Below are positions 51,096-59,880 of a stretch of 64,000 bases of DNA, piece after piece. Position 1 is the first letter of the stretch, and each line of letters opens with the position of its first letter. The translations under genes were made by a program, and so were the position numbers. This stretch comes from Actinacidiphila acididurans. GTDB lineage: Bacteria; Actinomycetota; Actinomycetes; Streptomycetales; Streptomycetaceae. The stretch is taken from the NCBI RefSeq assembly GCF_016918855.1, contig NZ_JADKYB010000022.1:95348-159347 (forward strand). Reading direction: 5' to 3'. The notes below the pieces were generated by a model. It was not told the origin of the DNA. It saw only the letters and a program-made list of their open reading frames with translations, and searched no databases.

Positions 51096-52595
51096 TCAGG
51101 ACGTACGGTCGGCCGACGCGGCCCCGGGCGTCTCGGTCAGGCGGAAGCGGAACGTCCGGAACAGCTCGGTCTCCCGCCGGTGGGCGCCGCGCAGCCGCAG
51201 CGCGCAGCTGATCAGGGCGTGGTCGACCATGGTCAGCCGGGTGCCCTCCTCGCGGCCGTTCTCGGAGAAGCGGTCGATGACCCAGGTCACCGCGGACGCG
51301 CCCCCGTACCGCGCCCGGGGTGCGAACAGCCGGTCCGCGACGCCGATCTCGCCGAAGGCGTTCAGCGAGTAGCTCAGCGGGAAGGGCCGGTTGACCCGGT
51401 CCTGCTCGGTCCGGTCGTGGTCGCGGAAGGCGTCCGCCTGGCGCTCCAGGGCCTCGTCGGTGATCAGGTCCGTCCGGCCGGTGATCATCGCGGTCTCGAT
51501 CAGGTACGGGTAGGCCACTCCGTGCAGGAAGAAGTCCTCGCCCGGGTCGATGTCCTGCCACCGTCCCACCGCTTCCTCGAGGTGGGCGTCCAGGTCCGGC
51601 ACCTGCTCCGTCAGCCGGCCGAGATTGTGCAGGGCCACCACGTAGTACAGCGTCATGTGGGCGCGTTCCGACCGGGAGATGGTCCCCATCAGCTCCTTGA
51701 TCTCGGCCAGCCGGTCCCGCCCGTACCGCAGGTACTCCACCCGGCCGGACATCGCGATCGCGTTCAGCAGGGTGAGCAGCGGATACGTCTTGGCGAAGCG
51801 CGGCGTCACCGGCTGCGGGAAGGACACCTCGTTGCCGGGGTCGAAGGTGCGGTCCAGGTGGTCCAGCACCTCCTTCATGTAGTCCCGCTCCCCGTCGAAG
51901 ACCAGCGCGTCGTAGCCGAGCAGCGAGATCACCGACAGCAGCATGGAGGCGGCGCGGACCCGGAAGAAGGGCGAGGGAATGCGCTCCAGCAGGTCCAGCG
52001 CCTCGCGGACGTGGTTGCGCGGGCCGGTGACCAGCCGTTCCTTCAGGCCGAGTTGGCCGAGGGCGAGCATGACCGCGGAGTAGGCGGAGAGCCGTTCGTA
52101 GTCGCCGTGTCTGTTGCCGTCCTTGATCCGGTCCGGTTGGATGCCGTCGACCGCGGCGAGGATCTCCGCCGGGAGGTCCACGCTGTCGTTGACCAGCAGT
52201 CCGGGGTCCATCTCCAGCTTGGCGAAGGTCTCCAGCAGGATGCTGCCGGCGATGACCCGGTAGTAGGCGTTGCCCTCGGCCCGGACGGCGGCCACCACCG
52301 GGCCCAGCGCCCGCCGCACCTGGGCGGGCGACGGTTCGGTGCCGGGGTTCGCGACCGTCAGGATCAGTTCGGTCAGCAGCCGCGCGAACACGGTGTAGGT
52401 GTGGAACGGCATCTTCGCCGCCAGGCGGTCGAAGGTCTCGCGGATCCGCGCCGCGGCGACGGAGTCGTAGTCCACGGGGTACTGGCCGAGGCCGATGCCC
52501 CGCACCATACGGCTCCACGGCGTGGCGATCATGCGTGACTCGTTGGGCAGGGCGTCCAGCCCGGACACGGGCAGTGCGAGCGAAGCGATGGCCAT
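51096..52595 (-). CDS. Unrecognised all-helical protein, 499 residues
   Basis: The ATG at 52595 follows GGAAGGC. I do not recognise the family. The sequence has no signal peptide or membrane helix and is predicted by eye to be almost wholly helical, with repeated amphipathic pairs. It has many conserved-looking aromatic/Asp segments (RGIGLGQYPVDYDSV, FHTYTVFARLLTEL, FVHGVAYPYLIE-like block near 370, RPFPLSYSLNAFGEIGVADRLF). The layout recalls an alpha-alpha toroid or TPR-like superhelix. It lies upstream of the flavoprotein gene on the same strand and may share its promoter. Codon use is normal for the region. Confidence 0.75.
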   Translation of the reverse strand: MAIASLALPVSGLDALPNESRMIATPWSRMVRGIGLGQYPVDYDSVAAARIRETFDRLAAKMPFHTYTVFARLLTELILTVANPGTEPSPAQVRRALGPVVAAVRAEGNAYYRVIAGSILLETFAKLEMDPGLLVNDSVDLPAEILAAVDGIQPDRIKDGNRHGDYERLSAYSAVMLALGQLGLKERLVTGPRNHVREALDLLERIPSPFFRVRAASMLLSVISLLGYDALVFDGERDYMKEVLDHLDRTFDPGNEVSFPQPVTPRFAKTYPLLTLLNAIAMSGRVEYLRYGRDRLAEIKELMGTISRSERAHMTLYYVVALHNLGRLTEQVPDLDAHLEEAVGRWQDIDPGEDFFLHGVAYPYLIETAMITGRTDLITDEALERQADAFRDHDRTEQDRVNRPFPLSYSLNAFGEIGVADRLFAPRARYGGASAVTWVIDRFSENGREEGTRLTMVDHALISCALRLRGAHRRETELFRTFRFRLTETPGAASADRTS

Positions 52596-53215
52596 GGGTC
52601 ATGCCTTCCGGTGGGACGGTCATGGTGGGCCGGCGATTGGGTGCGGCCGGCGTGATTTCCCCGGTTCTTTTTCGTTCAGGACGCGGAGGGCCCCGGCGGG
52701 AGGAATGGAATCCCGCGTTCCGCTGTTTCCTGCGGTGAACCGAAAAGGGAATGACTCGACACTCCGGCGCCGGGGCGGCGCCGGAAAGAGTGGAAGCGCT
52801 GTGCGAGTGAGCGGCTCAACTGTAGGAGGCAGCTGTCCGGCCACTCAAGGGCCGTCGGCCGCTATGACCGGAAATCGTCCGAACCTTTCCCCAGACCTTT
52901 GAGATCAATGCAGGTCAGCGGCTTTATGGGCAGCCTGTGAGGCAATTCTGCCCTTGCCTGAACTGTCGGTTGTCGGGCCCCTTCGGTGAAACTATTGGGT
53001 CAGCAGTGGCCGCATTTGCTTTGTGGTGAGAAGCCGGTCCGAATTACTGCCGTGTTTCCTTCGGGTAACCGTTTCCGTGTCACCTTCGACGGATGGTGTC
53101 AGGTGTGCGACCGGGCGGAGAATGGTTCATACTCTCTTCGGCATTGACCGCCCGGACAACGATTGATCACTTCACCGCTTGATCACCGCTTGATCACCAC
53201 TGAGGGGAGCACATC
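52596..53215. promoter_or_regulatory. 620-bp divergent intergenic region, relatively AT-rich
   Basis: No coding frame is credible. Base composition is clearly lower in GC than the flanks, especially 52880-53100. Near its right end TTGATCAC occurs three times, at 53163-53170, 53179-53186 and 53190-53197, directly before the ribosome site of the quinone oxidoreductase gene. These are candidate operator repeats. Regulatory signals for the helical-protein operon should lie at the left end. Confidence 0.45.
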
Positions 53216-54196
53216 GTGCGCGCCATCGTTTTCGAGGAGCTCGGCGGCCCGGAGGTCCTGAAGATCGCGGAATTACCCGATCCGCAGCCCGGCCCCGACG
53301 AAGTGGCTGTTGCCGTCGCGTACGCCGGAGTCAACTTCTTCGACCTCATGGCGCGCTCGGCGGGCCACCGGGTGGCCGCCCTGCCGTTCGTCCCGGGCGT
53401 CGAAGTGGCCGGAGTGGTCCGCGCGGTCGGGGAGCGGGTGACCGGGTTCGCCCCCGGCGACCGGGTGACCGCGTACACGGCCGCGGGCGGCTACGCCGAG
53501 ACGGCCGTCGTACCGGCCGCCACAGCCTTCGCCCTGCCCGAGGGAATCTCGCTGCGCACCGGGGCCGCACTGCCGAACATCGTGCCCACCGCCTACGCGC
53601 TGCTGCACGACATGGCCCGGCTCCAGGAGGGCGACCGCGTCCTCGTCCACAGCGCGGCCGGCGGCGTCGGCACGATCGCCGGCCAACTGGCCCGCAGGGC
53701 AGGCGCGTCGGCGGTCTACGGGGTGGTCTCCGACCTCGGCAAGGCCGAGCACGCCCTCGCGTACGGCTACGACCTGGTGTTCACCGCCGACACCTTCGCC
53801 GACGACGTGCGGGAGGCCACCGGGGGCCTGGGCGTGGACATCGCGCTGGACCCGATGGGCGGCGAGGTGCTCCGGCGCACCCTCGGCACCCTCGGCCGCT
53901 TCGGACGGCTGCTGTCCTACGGCAACGCCGCGGGCGGCGACCTCTGGCAGGTCGGCCCCGGCGACCTGTCGACGCTCGGCGCCGCCGTCGCGAGCTTCTC
54001 CCTGCCCCGGCTGGCCGCCGGCGATCCGGCCCGGCTGCGCCGTATCGCGGACCGGTCCTTCCGCCTCGTCGCCGACGGGGAGATCCAGGTGCCGGTCACC
54101 GCGGACTTCGACCTCGCGGACGCGGCCGACGCGCACCGGCTCCTGGAGTCCCGGACCAGCACGGGCAAGCTGCTGCTGCGCGTGTCGGAGCGGTGA
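53216..54196 (+). CDS. Quinone oxidoreductase-like MDR protein
   Basis: The GTG at 53216 follows GAGGGGAG; the product is 326 residues. It is a medium-chain dehydrogenase without the structural zinc Cys cluster: MRAIVFEELGGPEVLKIAEL, VPGVEVAGVVRAVGE, the NADPH-binding VHSAAGGVGTIAGQLARRAGA and a conserved GANVVYD-like segment. It should reduce quinones or enones with NADPH. It stands alone, with triple TTGATCAC repeats at its front and a terminator behind. Confidence 0.92.
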   Translation: MRAIVFEELGGPEVLKIAELPDPQPGPDEVAVAVAYAGVNFFDLMARSAGHRVAALPFVPGVEVAGVVRAVGERVTGFAPGDRVTAYTAAGGYAETAVVPAATAFALPEGISLRTGAALPNIVPTAYALLHDMARLQEGDRVLVHSAAGGVGTIAGQLARRAGASAVYGVVSDLGKAEHALAYGYDLVFTADTFADDVREATGGLGVDIALDPMGGEVLRRTLGTLGRFGRLLSYGNAAGGDLWQVGPGDLSTLGAAVASFSLPRLAAGDPARLRRIADRSFRLVADGEIQVPVTADFDLADAADAHRLLESRTSTGKLLLRVSER

Positions 54197-54240
54197 GGCC
54201 GGTACGCGACCGGTGAGCGGGCCCGTATCCGGGCGACCGT

Positions 54241-54270
54241 GAGCGCTCCGCCCCCGTGGCCGGAGCGCTC
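54241..54270. terminator. Bidirectional terminator hairpin
   Basis: GAGCGCTCCG (54241-54250) is perfectly complementary to CGGAGCGCTC (54261-54270) around a 10-nt loop, between convergent stops at 54196 and 54292. Confidence 0.8.
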
Positions 54271-54272
54271 CT

Positions 54273-54320
54273 CGGTCAGTCGGTCAGTCGGTCAGTGGGT
54301 CAGTCGGTCAGTGGGTCGGT
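54273..54320. repeat. Six 8-bp tandem units over the 3' end of the sigma factor gene
   Basis: cggtcagt is found at 54273, 54281, 54289 and 54305, with gggtcagt at 54297 and gggtcggt at 54313, without gaps. The array spans the stop codon of the sigma gene (54294-54292) and its last codons. Because 8 is not a multiple of 3, copy change would alter the C terminus. Confidence 0.9.
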
Positions 54321-55356
54321 CCACGGACCCCCGGATCAGGTTCGCCTCGCGGTTGAGCGCCCAGATGTCCGCCACGGGACCCATGTGCGCGAGCTTGTCG
54401 GGGTTGAGGACCGTACGGATCGTGCGGACCCGTCCGTCCAGGATGTCGAGGGTCAGGGTGCTGAGCACCCCGCCGTCCTTGTCGCGGACGACCGCGCCCG
54501 GCTGGCCGTTGACCGTACGCGGCTCCGTCACGACACCGGCTCCGGCGAACACCGGGCGGAGCGCGGCGATCACGTCGATCACGTGCTCCGGGCCGGCGAC
54601 GTACTCGGCGAACAGCGGGGCCTTGCCACCGGCGTCGTTGACCATGCTGACATCGGCGGCGAGCACGGCCCGCAGTCCGTCGACGTCCCCCTCCCGGAAG
54701 GCGTCGAAGAACCGCCCGGCCAGCCGCTCGCGTTCCTTGCGGTCCGCCTCGAACCGGGGCCGGCCCGCGTCCATGTGTCTGCGCGCCCGCACCGCGAGCT
54801 GCCGGCACGCCGGCTCCGACCGGCCCACGGCCGCCGCGATCTCCGGGAAGCCGAACGCGAACACCTCCCGCAGCACGAACACGGCGCGCTCCAGCGGGCT
54901 GAGCCGTTCGAGCAGCAGCAGCGCCGCGGTCGACAGCGAGTCGGCCAGCTCCGCCGAGCGCTCCGGGTCCTGGTAGGGGTCGGTCAGCAGCGGCTCGGGG
55001 AACCACGGCCCGACGTACTCCTCGCGCCGGACCCGGGCCGAGCGCAGCACGTCGATCGAGATCCGGGTCACCACCGCCGACAGGAACGCCTTCGCGGAGG
55101 CGGGCCGGGCGGCGGCGGTCTCGTAGCGCAGCCAGGTCTCCTGGACCGCGTCCTCGGCTTCGCCGACGCTGCCGAGGATGCGGTAGGAGATCGAGAAGAG
55201 GAGGGGGCGCAGCTCCTCGAACTCCTCGGTGCGGGTGGCTCGTTCGGTGTGGGTCGGGTCGGTGCCGGTCGCCTCGCCGCGGGCCGTCCCAGTGCCGGCC
55301 TGCTCCGTACGGGTCCGATCCGGAACCGGGCCCCGGCCGCGGTCCGCGCGGCTCAC
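54292..55356 (-). CDS. ECF41-type RNA polymerase sigma factor with SnoaL-like C-terminal domain
   Basis: The 354-residue protein starts at GTG 55356, overlapping the epimerase stop (GTGA). After a variable Thr/Arg/Glu-rich N terminus come sigma region 2 (EELRPLLFSISYRILGSVGEAEDAVQETWLR, read as a block) and region 4 (LSPLERAVFVLREVFAFGF, EPACRQLAVRARRHM). A SnoaL-like domain follows. The ECF41 marks are present in variant form: WFPEP (usual WLPEP) in the linker, DAGGKA (usual DGGGK) and NPDKL near the end. These motifs control activity without an anti-sigma factor. ECF41 genes typically neighbour an epimerase, oxidoreductase or carboxymuconolactone decarboxylase, as here. Confidence 0.9.
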   Translation of the reverse strand: MSRADRGRGPVPDRTRTEQAGTGTARGEATGTDPTHTERATRTEEFEELRPLLFSISYRILGSVGEAEDAVQETWLRYETAAARPASAKAFLSAVVTRISIDVLRSARVRREEYVGPWFPEPLLTDPYQDPERSAELADSLSTAALLLLERLSPLERAVFVLREVFAFGFPEIAAAVGRSEPACRQLAVRARRHMDAGRPRFEADRKERERLAGRFFDAFREGDVDGLRAVLAADVSMVNDAGGKAPLFAEYVAGPEHVIDVIAALRPVFAGAGVVTEPRTVNGQPGAVVRDKDGGVLSTLTLDILDGRVRTIRTVLNPDKLAHMGPVADIWALNREANLIRGSVDRPTDRLTH

Positions 55357-56285
55357 GCGAACTCCTCGGCGAAGCCCTGCCGCCAGGAGGGGTGGCGCGG
55401 CTGCCAGCCCAGCTCCCGCTTGGCCTTGGCGTTGGAGAAGGCGCGGCCCTGCGTCATCATCACCACCGCCTGCTCCCCGGCCAGCAGCCGGGCCAGCCAC
55501 ACCGGCACCCGCATCGGCCGTTTCGCGCCCGCGCACGCGGCCAGATGCGGCAGCCACTCGCTCGCCGGGGCCGGTTCGTCGTCGACGACGTTGAACACAC
55601 CCCTGGCCTTCTGCTCCACGGCCAGCACGGTGGCGCTCGCAGCGTCGTCGAGGTGGATCCACGAGCTGTAGCCCCCGGCCCGCCCCACCAGCGGGAACTG
55701 CCGCTTGCGCACCAGCTCCACCTGGTCGTCGATGGCGCCGGGCCCGTAGAACGCCCCGTACCGCAGCACCGCGCCCCCGTACCGGAGGACGACCTCCTCC
55801 ACGTGCCGTATCGCCTCCATCCCCACCTGCGCCGGGGTCCCCGCCATCATGTCCAGCGGGTCCTCCTCGGTCTTGACCCACCCGCCCTCGCGGATCCCGT
55901 TCCAGCTCGCGTACCCCTGCGCCACGATGTGCTCGACCCCGGTCGCCTCGGCCGCGGCCAGCAGGTGGTTCGTCCCCTCCCTCCGCAGCCGGTTGGTGCC
56001 GGCGAACCACCGGTCGGGGTGCTTCAGATCGGGCTTGCCCGCATGCGCCATCGAGATCGCGGTCATCTGGTGCACGATCACCTCCGGCCGCGCCGCGGCC
56101 ACCGCCTTCCCGACCGCCACCCCGTCCAGCCCGTCCATCACCACCCCCTCCGCCCCCAGCCGCTCCAACTCCGCCACTTTTGCCGCACTCGTCGTCGTGG
56201 CCGTCACCTGGTGCCCCCTCCCCACCAACTGCGGCACCAGCCGCCGCCCCAGCACCCCACTCCCACCCGCCACGAACACCCGCAT
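55353..56285 (-). CDS. NAD(P)-dependent epimerase/dehydratase, ECF41 partner
   Basis: The 310-residue extended SDR starts at ATG 56285 with MRVFVAGGSGVLGRRLVPQL, the nucleotide-binding GxxGxxG. It has IVHQMTAIS, a HIVAQGYASW segment in the catalytic region and the ending ELGWQPRHPSWRQGF common to epimerase-like SDRs. In the ECF41 families this gene is the usual regulated target; a target promoter directly upstream is expected but was not located. The long frame extending to 56555 adds no conserved sequence. Confidence 0.88.
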   Translation of the reverse strand: MRVFVAGGSGVLGRRLVPQLVGRGHQVTATTTSAAKVAELERLGAEGVVMDGLDGVAVGKAVAAARPEVIVHQMTAISMAHAGKPDLKHPDRWFAGTNRLRREGTNHLLAAAEATGVEHIVAQGYASWNGIREGGWVKTEEDPLDMMAGTPAQVGMEAIRHVEEVVLRYGGAVLRYGAFYGPGAIDDQVELVRKRQFPLVGRAGGYSSWIHLDDAASATVLAVEQKARGVFNVVDDEPAPASEWLPHLAACAGAKRPMRVPVWLARLLAGEQAVVMMTQGRAFSNAKAKRELGWQPRHPSWRQGFAEEFA

Positions 56286-56458
56286 GTCCCTCACCCTCTC
56301 CACGTCCTTTTCCCTTCCTCCCCCGGTGACGAGACAGCGGTCCGGGCTGTGACATGGGCAGGTGGACGGCGGGGCGGCTGAGCCTTTCCGCGGCAGGTGG
56401 ATGAGGGGTGGTACGTGCCGGGGGGCGGGCAGCACGGGCCCGTTGCGCGAGGACGGGT

Positions 56459-56671
56459 TCAGCGACCTGCGCCGCGCTCGCGTGAGCGACGTCGTTGCGG
56501 GCGGGGGCGGAAGCGGTCGCGTACCGAAGCCGCGGTCGTCAGCGTGCCGACGCACAGCAGGACGACGGAGAGGACGCGGAGCATCCCGTCGTTCAGGGCC
56601 TGGTAGCCGAACCGGACAAGGGCCAGGCAGGTCAGGACGCCGCTGCCCAGGGTGCGAAGGCGCTGCGTCAT
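56459..56671 (-). CDS. Small two-helix membrane protein
   Basis: The ATG at 56671 follows GGGAG and gives 70 residues. Two hydrophobic stretches (TLGSGVLTCLALVRFGYQAL and MLRVLSVVLLCVGTLTTAAS) precede a strongly basic tail, so the C terminus should lie in the cytoplasm. It resembles small Streptomyces DUF-type membrane proteins without known function. It lies between two unrelated genes on the same strand. Confidence 0.65.
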   Translation of the reverse strand: MTQRLRTLGSGVLTCLALVRFGYQALNDGMLRVLSVVLLCVGTLTTAASVRDRFRPRPQRRRSRERGAGR

Positions 56672-56748
56672 GTGCGCTCCCGGATCAATGGCTGCCGCAA
56701 CTCGACGTGTCGAGTGTGCCATTGGGGCGGGACGAAGCGCGACGGCGG

Positions 56749-57786
56749 TCACGCGGCCGCGCGTTCCTCCGCGGGGCGGCGGCGGAGGGTGGGGTGGTGG
56801 AGGGGTGGGGGGAGGTAGGCGGAGCCGTCGAGGGTGCCGATGTCGGTGCCGGGTGGGACGATCTCGTCGATGCGGTCGAGGATCTCGTCGGAGAGGGTGA
56901 CGTCGAGGCCGGCGAGCAGGTCGGCGAGGTGGTCCATGGTGCGGGGGCCGATGATCGCGCTGGTCACGCCGGGGTGAGCGATGGTGAAGGCCATCGCGAG
57001 GTGGGTCAGGGGCAGGCCCGCCTCCTGGGCGAGCGGGATGAGGCGTTCGACGGCGTCGAGGCGGTGCTCGTTGCTGAATTGCTGGAGGAGCGGGGCGCGG
57101 CGCAGGTCGGTCCGCTGCCCCTTGCGGACGCGCCCGGTGAGCATCCCCTTCGCGAGTGGGCTCCAGACCAGCGTGCCCATGCCGTAGCGCTGGGCGACCG
57201 GCAGCACCTCGGACTCGATCCCGCGGTTGAGGATCGAGTACGGCGGCTGTTCGGTGCGGAAGCGCTCCAGGCCGCGCCGCTCGGCCACCCACTGGGCCTC
57301 GACGATGTCGGAGGCGGGCATCGTGGACGACCCGATCGCCCGCACCTTGCCGCTGTGGACCAGGTCGGACAGCGCCGAGAGCGTCACCTCGATGTCGGTG
57401 TCGGGGTCCGGCCGGTGGATCTGGTAGAGGTCGATGTGATCGGTCCGCAGGCGCCGCAGCGAGTCCTCGACCGCGGTCATGATCCAGCGCCGGGAGTTGC
57501 CCCGCCGGTTGGGGTCGTCGCCCATCGGCAGATGCGCCTTGGTCGCGAGGACCACGTCGTCCCGGCGCCCCTGAAGCGCCTTCCCCACGACCTCCTCGGA
57601 CGCGCCGCGGGAGTACGCGTCGGCGGTGTCGACGAAGTTGATCCCCGCGTCGAGCGCCCGGTGGATGATGCGGATCGAGTCGTCGTGGTCGGCGTTGCCG
57701 ATCGTGCCGGGGGCCCCGAACATCATGGCGCCGAGCGCGTAGGGGCTGACCTTGATGCCGGTCCGACCGAGGGTGCGGTACCGCAT
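56749..57786 (-). CDS. Aldo/keto reductase
   Basis: The ATG at 57786 is 6 bp after GGAG; an in-frame TTG 12 bp upstream is unlikely. The 345-residue TIM-barrel enzyme has the catalytic set DTADAY (Asp, Tyr), ATKAHLP (Lys) and DLYQIHRPD (His), with NADPH-binding SAIIGPRT near the C terminus. It reduces aldehydes or ketones; the substrate is unknown. It is divergent from the TetR regulator and shares its operator region, so it is the likely target. Confidence 0.92.
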   Translation of the reverse strand: MRYRTLGRTGIKVSPYALGAMMFGAPGTIGNADHDDSIRIIHRALDAGINFVDTADAYSRGASEEVVGKALQGRRDDVVLATKAHLPMGDDPNRRGNSRRWIMTAVEDSLRRLRTDHIDLYQIHRPDPDTDIEVTLSALSDLVHSGKVRAIGSSTMPASDIVEAQWVAERRGLERFRTEQPPYSILNRGIESEVLPVAQRYGMGTLVWSPLAKGMLTGRVRKGQRTDLRRAPLLQQFSNEHRLDAVERLIPLAQEAGLPLTHLAMAFTIAHPGVTSAIIGPRTMDHLADLLAGLDVTLSDEILDRIDEIVPPGTDIGTLDGSAYLPPPLHHPTLRRRPAEERAAA

Positions 57787-57872
57787 GCGGTTCTCCAAAG
57801 GTCGAGGTAGCGGTCGGGGTTCGAGGCCGGGACATGGCAGGCGCGCCGCCGGTGCCGTACCCTGAACCTAAG

Positions 57873-57910
57873 CGGAAAGCTATTCCGGAACTATACGGAA
57901 AGGCTTTCCG
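57873..57910. promoter_or_regulatory. Two TetR operator palindromes
   Basis: CGGAAAGGCTTTCCG (57896-57910) is a perfect 15-bp palindrome, and CGGAAAGCTATTCCG (57873-57887) is an imperfect one 23 bp away centre to centre. Both lie between the divergent aldo/keto reductase and TetR genes, 22 bp upstream of the TetR start. Two turns of spacing place the dimers on the same helix face. Confidence 0.8.
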
Positions 57911-57932
57911 GTAAAGCAAGCGAAGGAGTGTT

Positions 57933-58649
57933 GTGACGGAGGATCCGACCCCTGCCGCGGCCGAGCAGCCGCACGGCCCGGCTGCCTCGACCGGTCCCAC
58001 GGACCCGGCCGACTCGACGGGCCCCACCGACCCGACCGCCCCCGCGGGCCCCGGCGCCGTACCCGAAAGCGCCCCGCGAAGGCAGCGCGCCGACGCGCGG
58101 CGCAACCTCGACTCCCTGCTCGAAGCGGCGAAAGCCGTCTTCATCACCTCGGGCGTGGACGCACCCGCCAAGGAGATCGCCGACCTGGCCGGCGTCGGCG
58201 TGGGCACCCTCTACCGCCACTTCCCGCAGCGCTCCGACCTGGTCAAAGCCGTCTTCCAGCGCGAGGTCGACGCCTGCGTGGCCGCGGGCCCGGCCCTGTC
58301 CGCGAACCACGCCCCCGGCACGGCCCTCACCGAATGGATCGACCGCTACACCGAGTTCCTGGCCACCAAACGCGGACTCGCCACCGCCCTCCACTCCGGC
58401 GACCCCGCCCTCGAGGCCCTCCCCGCGTACTTCATGGAGCGCGTCGGCCCCACCCTCGGCGCCCTCCTCGACGCGGCCGCGGCCAGCGGCGAGATCCGCG
58501 CCGACGTCACCCCCCGCGACCTGCTGCTCGCCGTCGCCGGCCTCTGCGCCCCCGTCGACCACGAGGGCGCCGCCTTCAGCCGGCGCATGGTCGCCTTCCT
58601 CATGGACGGCCTGCGCTACGGCGCCGTCCCGCCCGAGCCCCGCGGCTGA
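57933..58649 (+). CDS. TetR-family transcriptional regulator
   Basis: The GTG at 57933 follows AAGGAG. The 238-residue product has a Pro/Thr/Asp repeat tail (about 1-48, TGPTDP units), then the TetR HTH: RRNLDSLLEAAKAVF, APAKEIADLAGVGVGTLYRHFP. The C-terminal ligand domain contains LCAPVDHEGAAFSRRMVAFLMDGLR. It probably represses itself and the divergent aldo/keto reductase. The unusual N-terminal tail has no role that can be inferred. Confidence 0.92.
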   Translation: MTEDPTPAAAEQPHGPAASTGPTDPADSTGPTDPTAPAGPGAVPESAPRRQRADARRNLDSLLEAAKAVFITSGVDAPAKEIADLAGVGVGTLYRHFPQRSDLVKAVFQREVDACVAAGPALSANHAPGTALTEWIDRYTEFLATKRGLATALHSGDPALEALPAYFMERVGPTLGALLDAAAASGEIRADVTPRDLLLAVAGLCAPVDHEGAAFSRRMVAFLMDGLRYGAVPPEPRG

Positions 58650-58662
58650 AGCACTCGCCTCA

Positions 58663-59880
58663 TCAACCGCCGGCCGGATCCCGGCGCGCCACGATGCGGT
58701 AGGCGTTGGCCAACCGGCCCCGGCCCCCGCACACCGCGGCCGCCTGGTCGAGCAGGCAGGCCAGCGCCAGCAGGGGAACACTGCCGAGACGAACGGCGTC
58801 CCGCAGCACCAGACTCACCCGGTCGGGCGGTTTCGCCAGCCAGGGCACGTCCCCGGGCGGAGCAATCGCGTTGACCAGAAGCCAGCACCCGGCCAGCAGA
58901 TCGATCGGCAAATGGGCCTCGCCGTGCTGTTCGGCCACCACGGTGAAGCCCAGGTCGCCCAGCCTGCGTCCGAGATTGCCGGCCGGGATCAGATGCAGAT
59001 GCTGCGGCTGGAGCCACGGCAGCCACCAGCGGCCCAGCAGGCGGCCGTAGGGGGAAGCCGGATCGGGCACCTCGATCAGCAGCAGCCCCCCGGGGCGCAG
59101 TACACGCCGGGCGGCGGCCAGCTCCCGGTCCGGGTCGGTGCTGTGCTCCAGGTAGTGGAACATGCTGACGACGTCGTAACGACCGGCCAGCCCGGTGGCC
59201 AGCTCAGGGAACGTACCCCGGTAGCCGCGGGCCACCCGGCCGTCGCGTTCGGCTCGTGCCACGCTCTCGCTGCGGTCCAGGCCGTCGAAGACCGTGGCGG
59301 GCAGGAGCTCCCGGGCCGCCGCGCAGAAGTCGCCGTCGCCGGTGCCGACGTCCAGCCAGCGTTCCGGCGCCGGGGCGAACGGCAGGACGGGACCGGCGCG
59401 CCTGCGGTGACCCGCGGCCGTGACCCTGCGGACCACCGCGTTGCAGGCCCCCAGCACCCCGGCGAGCCGCTGCTCGCCCAGCCCGTCGTAGAAGTCGCGG
59501 TAGTAGAAGTCCAGGCCCGCCGGGCTGAGCCGGGGGTTCTGGAAGACGTGCCCGCAGTCCTCACACTCGTCCAGGACGAAGCGCCCGGGCTTGCGCTGCA
59601 CGAGGTCGGTGGTCCGCAGCCGTTCGCGCAGCCGCGCGGAGCCGCACCAGGGGCAGTCCGGGCGGCGGGGGAGGAAGAAGCGGCCGGTTCCCCCGGCCAG
59701 CTCCTTCGCGTAGAGCGGGCGCAGGGCGGCCACCCGCCGGCTCCGGCTGTCCCGGTAGGTGTCCCGGCTGCCGTCCCGGTCGCTGTCCGGGGCGCTGTCC
59801 GGGGCGCTGTCCCGGTCGCTGTCCCGGTCGCCGGGAGCGGACGGGGACGGGGACGGGGACGGGTCGTGGAGGTCCGGCAT
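58663..59880 (-). CDS. Zinc-ribbon class I SAM-dependent methyltransferase
   Basis: The 405-residue protein (ATG 59880 behind AAGGGA) begins with a low-complexity Ser/Asp/Arg tail made from 15-bp DNA repeats. A zinc ribbon follows (CPWCG and CEDCGHVF, two CxxC), then a methyltransferase fold: WLDVGTGDGDFCAAA (motif I), VVSMFHYLEH, LRPGGLLLIEVPDP. C-terminal hydrophobic segments follow. This zinc-ribbon plus methyltransferase order is seen in sugar C-methyltransferase-like and cell-envelope proteins. It is divergent from a glycosyltransferase, so glycan modification is plausible. Confidence 0.82.
   Translation of the reverse strand: MPDLHDPSPSPSPSAPGDRDSDRDSAPDSAPDSDRDGSRDTYRDSRSRRVAALRPLYAKELAGGTGRFFLPRRPDCPWCGSARLRERLRTTDLVQRKPGRFVLDECEDCGHVFQNPRLSPAGLDFYYRDFYDGLGEQRLAGVLGACNAVVRRVTAAGHRRRAGPVLPFAPAPERWLDVGTGDGDFCAAARELLPATVFDGLDRSESVARAERDGRVARGYRGTFPELATGLAGRYDVVSMFHYLEHSTDPDRELAAARRVLRPGGLLLIEVPDPASPYGRLLGRWWLPWLQPQHLHLIPAGNLGRRLGDLGFTVVAEQHGEAHLPIDLLAGCWLLVNAIAPPGDVPWLAKPPDRVSLVLRDAVRLGSVPLLALACLLDQAAAVCGGRGRLANAYRIVARRDPAGG

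Noticed and set aside
30657..53215. Secondary-metabolite gene cluster
   Set aside because: No polyketide, peptide synthetase or terpene synthase genes; enzyme types and the importer point to catabolism.
54292..56355. Extension of the sigma factor frame to 687 codons
   Set aside because: The extra N-terminal half is the wrong frame of the epimerase gene; the GTGA overlap sets the start at 55356.
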